A stretch of DNA of 15,427 bases from the NCBI GenBank assembly GCA_033720955.1, contig JAWWBN010000070.1, forward strand, positions 1-15,427, in the 5' to 3' direction. Made by a program: the position numbers and the translations under genes. Each line of letters opens with the position of its first letter. Within the stretch, counting starts at the first letter, position 1. Of the stretch, positions 13,739-15,427 are shown in pieces. Below the pieces are notes generated by a model. That model saw only the letters and a program-made list of their open reading frames with translations. It did no database searches and was not told the DNA's origin. This stretch comes from JAWWBN01 sp033720955 (lineage in GTDB: Bacteria; Acidobacteriota; Thermoanaerobaculia; Multivoradales; JAHEKO01).

Positions 13739-14728
13739 GTGACGACGCCGGCGCTCGGAGAGAGACCCGCCGCACCGCCGGCGAAGAGGGCGCGTCACGC
13801 GGCGGAGCACGCCCTCTTCACCCTCACCCGCGGGCTGGTGCGCGTCCTCCCTCTCGCGGCGGTGCCGGCGGTCGGTGCCCTCCTCGGCGACCTCGCCGGG
13901 CTGCTGGACCGCCAGCACCGGCGGGTCGCCCTGGACGGCGTGAGGCTCGCCTTCCCCGAGCTGGAGGAGCGGTGCCGGCGGGCCATCGTCCGGGCCAGCT
14001 TCCGCAACCTGGGCCGCACGGTCCTGGACGCGGTGGCGAGCTCGCGGCTGTCGCCCGCGGCCGCCCGGGCGCGGTACGAGCTGGAGGGGCTGGAGCACCT
14101 CGAGGCGGCGGAGGAGAGGGGCCGGGGCGTCCTGCTGATGACGGCCCACTTCGGCAACTGGGAGGCGGCCGGGCAGGGGCTCGCGCTCTCGGGCCACCCC
14201 ATCGTCTCGGTGGCCCGGCCCCTGGACAACCCCCGCATCGAGCGCTGGGTGAGCGCGGCGCGCGGCCGGTTCGGCAACACCTCCATCCCCAAACGGGGGG
14301 GCGGTCGCCAGATCCTCGAGACCCTTCGCGACGGAGGTCGGCTGGCACTGCTCATCGACCAGCGGGTGCACCCCAACGAGGGGAAGGCCTACCGCTTCTT
14401 CGGCGAGCCCGCCTACACCTCCCCGCTGCTGGCCGACGCCTCGCTGCGCACCGGCGCACCTGTGCTGCCCTTCTACGGCTACCCGATCGCCGGCGGGCGG
14501 CGGGTCCGGCTGGTCGTGAAGCCTCCCATCCCGCCGGTCGAGCCGGGAGAGGACGCGGTGGAGCGGCTCACCCTTGGCTGTCTGGCGGAGCTCGAGGAGG
14601 TGATCTCCGCCGACCCCGGCCTCTGGCTGTGGATGCACCGCCGGTGGCGCAAGAACCCCACCTGGATCTTCAAGAAGCGCCTCCCCCGCCACGCCGCCGG
14701 TCCGGACAGCGACGAGGTCATCGGCTGA
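13739..14728 (+). CDS. Lysophospholipid / lipid A-type acyltransferase (LpxL/HtrB family)
   Basis: This 329-residue inner-membrane-associated acyltransferase should move a fatty acyl chain from ACP or CoA to lipid A or another glycolipid. The catalytic H-x4-D/E motif is TAHFGNWE (H137, E142). It is followed by SVARPLDNPRIERW (157-170), GNTSIPKRGGGRQIL (179-193), LALLIDQR (202-209) and the C-terminal LWLWMHRRWRKNP (295-307), all in the order found in LpxL/LpxM/HtrB proteins. A moderately hydrophobic segment at about 33-55 may anchor it. Length is close to the family norm. GTG 13739 is the natural start, with the frame closed shortly upstream and no Shine-Dalgarno sequence. The specific acceptor cannot be told. 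It is divergent from asnB (77-base gap) and overlaps the next minus-strand gene tail to tail by 11 bases. Confidence 0.9.
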   Translation: MTTPALGERPAAPPAKRARHAAEHALFTLTRGLVRVLPLAAVPAVGALLGDLAGLLDRQHRRVALDGVRLAFPELEERCRRAIVRASFRNLGRTVLDAVASSRLSPAAARARYELEGLEHLEAAEERGRGVLLMTAHFGNWEAAGQGLALSGHPIVSVARPLDNPRIERWVSAARGRFGNTSIPKRGGGRQILETLRDGGRLALLIDQRVHPNEGKAYRFFGEPAYTSPLLADASLRTGAPVLPFYGYPIAGGRRVRLVVKPPIPPVEPGEDAVERLTLGCLAELEEVISADPGLWLWMHRRWRKNPTWIFKKRLPRHAAGPDSDEVIG

Positions 14729-15427
14729 GAGCGGGGTCGTCGCAGGAGAGCCCGCGGGCCGGGTCGGGGGCGGGCGGCGCGTTCGCCAGACCGGCGGCCA
14801 GCCGCCACGGTGGCCGGGGGGCCGGCGGCGGCGTCGGCCAGAAGAAGCGGCAGAGGCAGAGGTCGCCCACCGGCAGACCGGGCGCCGCGGCGGGCTGCGG
14901 CAGGGAGTTCTCGAGCACCCGCACCAGGACGAGCCGGTGCCGCCCGGTGTCCGTCAGCGCCACGGTCTCGACGGCGATCTCGGACGGCAGCAGCTCGCCC
15001 TGCCAGTCCATCAGCAAGCCGTAGGAGCCGGCCGGCGGCGCCTGGGGCGAGGGCAGCGTGACCACGTCGCGTCCCATGTAGAAGAAGAGCGACCCGATGT
15101 GTCCGGCGCAGTCGGCCGGCCCGAAGACCCAGACCGTCTCGTCCGGCGGCACCTCGGCCGCGAACCGCTCCGCCGCCGGTCGCAGGTCGCGGCGCTCCGC
15201 GCGGTTGGGCAGGAAGACCAGCGACTGGCCCACCGCGACGAGCAGCGACAGCGCGACGAGGGTCGTCGCCAGGGTCGTGCCGGCGGTGGCCCGACCGGCG
15301 AGAGCAGCGACCGAGAGCAGGGCGACCCAGGTGAGCAGCAGCGGCCAGCTCGTGGTGGCCCGGCCGGGCGCGGCGCCCCGGGGGGCGGCGGCGCCCCCGA
15401 GGAAGAGCACCCCGGGGGCGGCCCCCC
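14718..15427 (-). CDS. C-terminal part of a large membrane protein, GT-C glycosyltransferase-like (5' end outside window)
   Basis: About 235 C-terminal residues are visible. The frame stays open to the window edge (A-A-P-G-V-L-F-L), so the GTG at 15410 is an internal valine. Two hydrophobic segments are clear, around SWPLLLTWVALLSVAAL and TTLATTLVALSLLVAV. They are followed by a soluble tail of about 160 residues containing RPAAERFAAEVPPDETVWVF, GHIGSLFFYMGRDV, YGLLMDWQG and RHRLVLVRVL. This layout of late membrane helices and then an extracytoplasmic alpha/beta tail is typical of ArnT/PMT-type glycosyltransferases. The catalytic N-terminal loops are off the window, so the assignment is by architecture only. 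The last ~45 residues are Pro/Ala-rich. Its stop (14718-14720) lies inside the acyltransferase 3' end. Confidence 0.65.
   Translation of the reverse strand, partial: GAAPGVLFLGGAAAPRGAAPGRATTSWPLLLTWVALLSVAALAGRATAGTTLATTLVALSLLVAVGQSLVFLPNRAERRDLRPAAERFAAEVPPDETVWVFGPADCAGHIGSLFFYMGRDVVTLPSPQAPPAGSYGLLMDWQGELLPSEIAVETVALTDTGRHRLVLVRVLENSLPQPAAAPGLPVGDLCLCRFFWPTPPPAPRPPWRLAAGLANAPPAPDPARGLSCDDPALSR

Noticed and set aside
13662..13775. 38-codon upstream extension of asnB
   Set aside because: Class II amidotransferases need Cys directly after the initiator Met, which fixes the start at 13661.
1..15427. CRISPR arrays, insertion sequences, integrases, tRNA or rRNA genes
   Set aside because: I saw no regularly spaced repeats, transposase or recombinase motifs, terminal inverted repeats, or tRNA/rRNA-like sequence on either strand by eye.

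Overview
The window is a very GC-rich bacterial chromosome segment, well over 65% GC by eye, with coding third positions almost all G or C. It is packed with housekeeping, envelope and lipid genes. I see no insertion sequence, phage gene, CRISPR array, rRNA or tRNA. An LpxL/HtrB-type acyltransferase points to a Gram-negative with an outer membrane. The gene content, the PGI type normally fused to transaldolase, and the first gene's family suggest Acidobacteriota or a neighbouring high-GC phylum. That placement is inference.

Layout. (1) Positions 1-2977, + strand: the 3' end of a conserved hypothetical gene, then glucose-6-phosphate isomerase (504-2213) and 6-phosphogluconolactonase (2210-2977). 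The last two share a GTGA start/stop overlap and form a hexose-phosphate / pentose-phosphate unit. (2) Positions 7241-3019, - strand: a probable three-gene operon of a polytopic GT-C-like membrane protein, an exported PQQ-type beta-propeller protein and a PLP group II decarboxylase, with gaps of 13 and 25 bases. (3) Positions 7242-7635: a stretch with no firm gene. It holds a candidate promoter for region 2 and the remains, or a frameshifted copy, of a small + strand membrane protein. (4) Positions 9861-7565, - strand: a TetR regulator, a membrane-anchored SRPBCC protein and a soluble SRPBCC protein, overlapping by 20 and 4 bases. They sit behind a strong sigma70-type promoter covered by two tandem operator-like dyads. 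(5) Positions 13715-9876, - strand: a glutamine-hydrolysing asparagine synthetase-family protein, then acetoacetyl-CoA synthetase, which has its own candidate extended -10 promoter and a dyad at the predicted transcript start. (6) Positions 13739-14728, + strand: the lysophospholipid/lipid A-type acyltransferase, divergent from asnB and possibly read from a leaderless mRNA. (7) Positions 14718-15427, - strand: the C-terminal part of a large membrane protein that runs off the window and overlaps the acyltransferase tail to tail.

Functional reading. Regions 5-7 mix envelope and acyl-CoA/lipid functions. The least familiar unit is region 4, an apparently self-regulated tetR-SRPBCC-SRPBCC operon whose two START-like pocket proteins suggest binding or sensing of a hydrophobic ligand. 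The operator layout is visible in the sequence; the ligand and role are inference.
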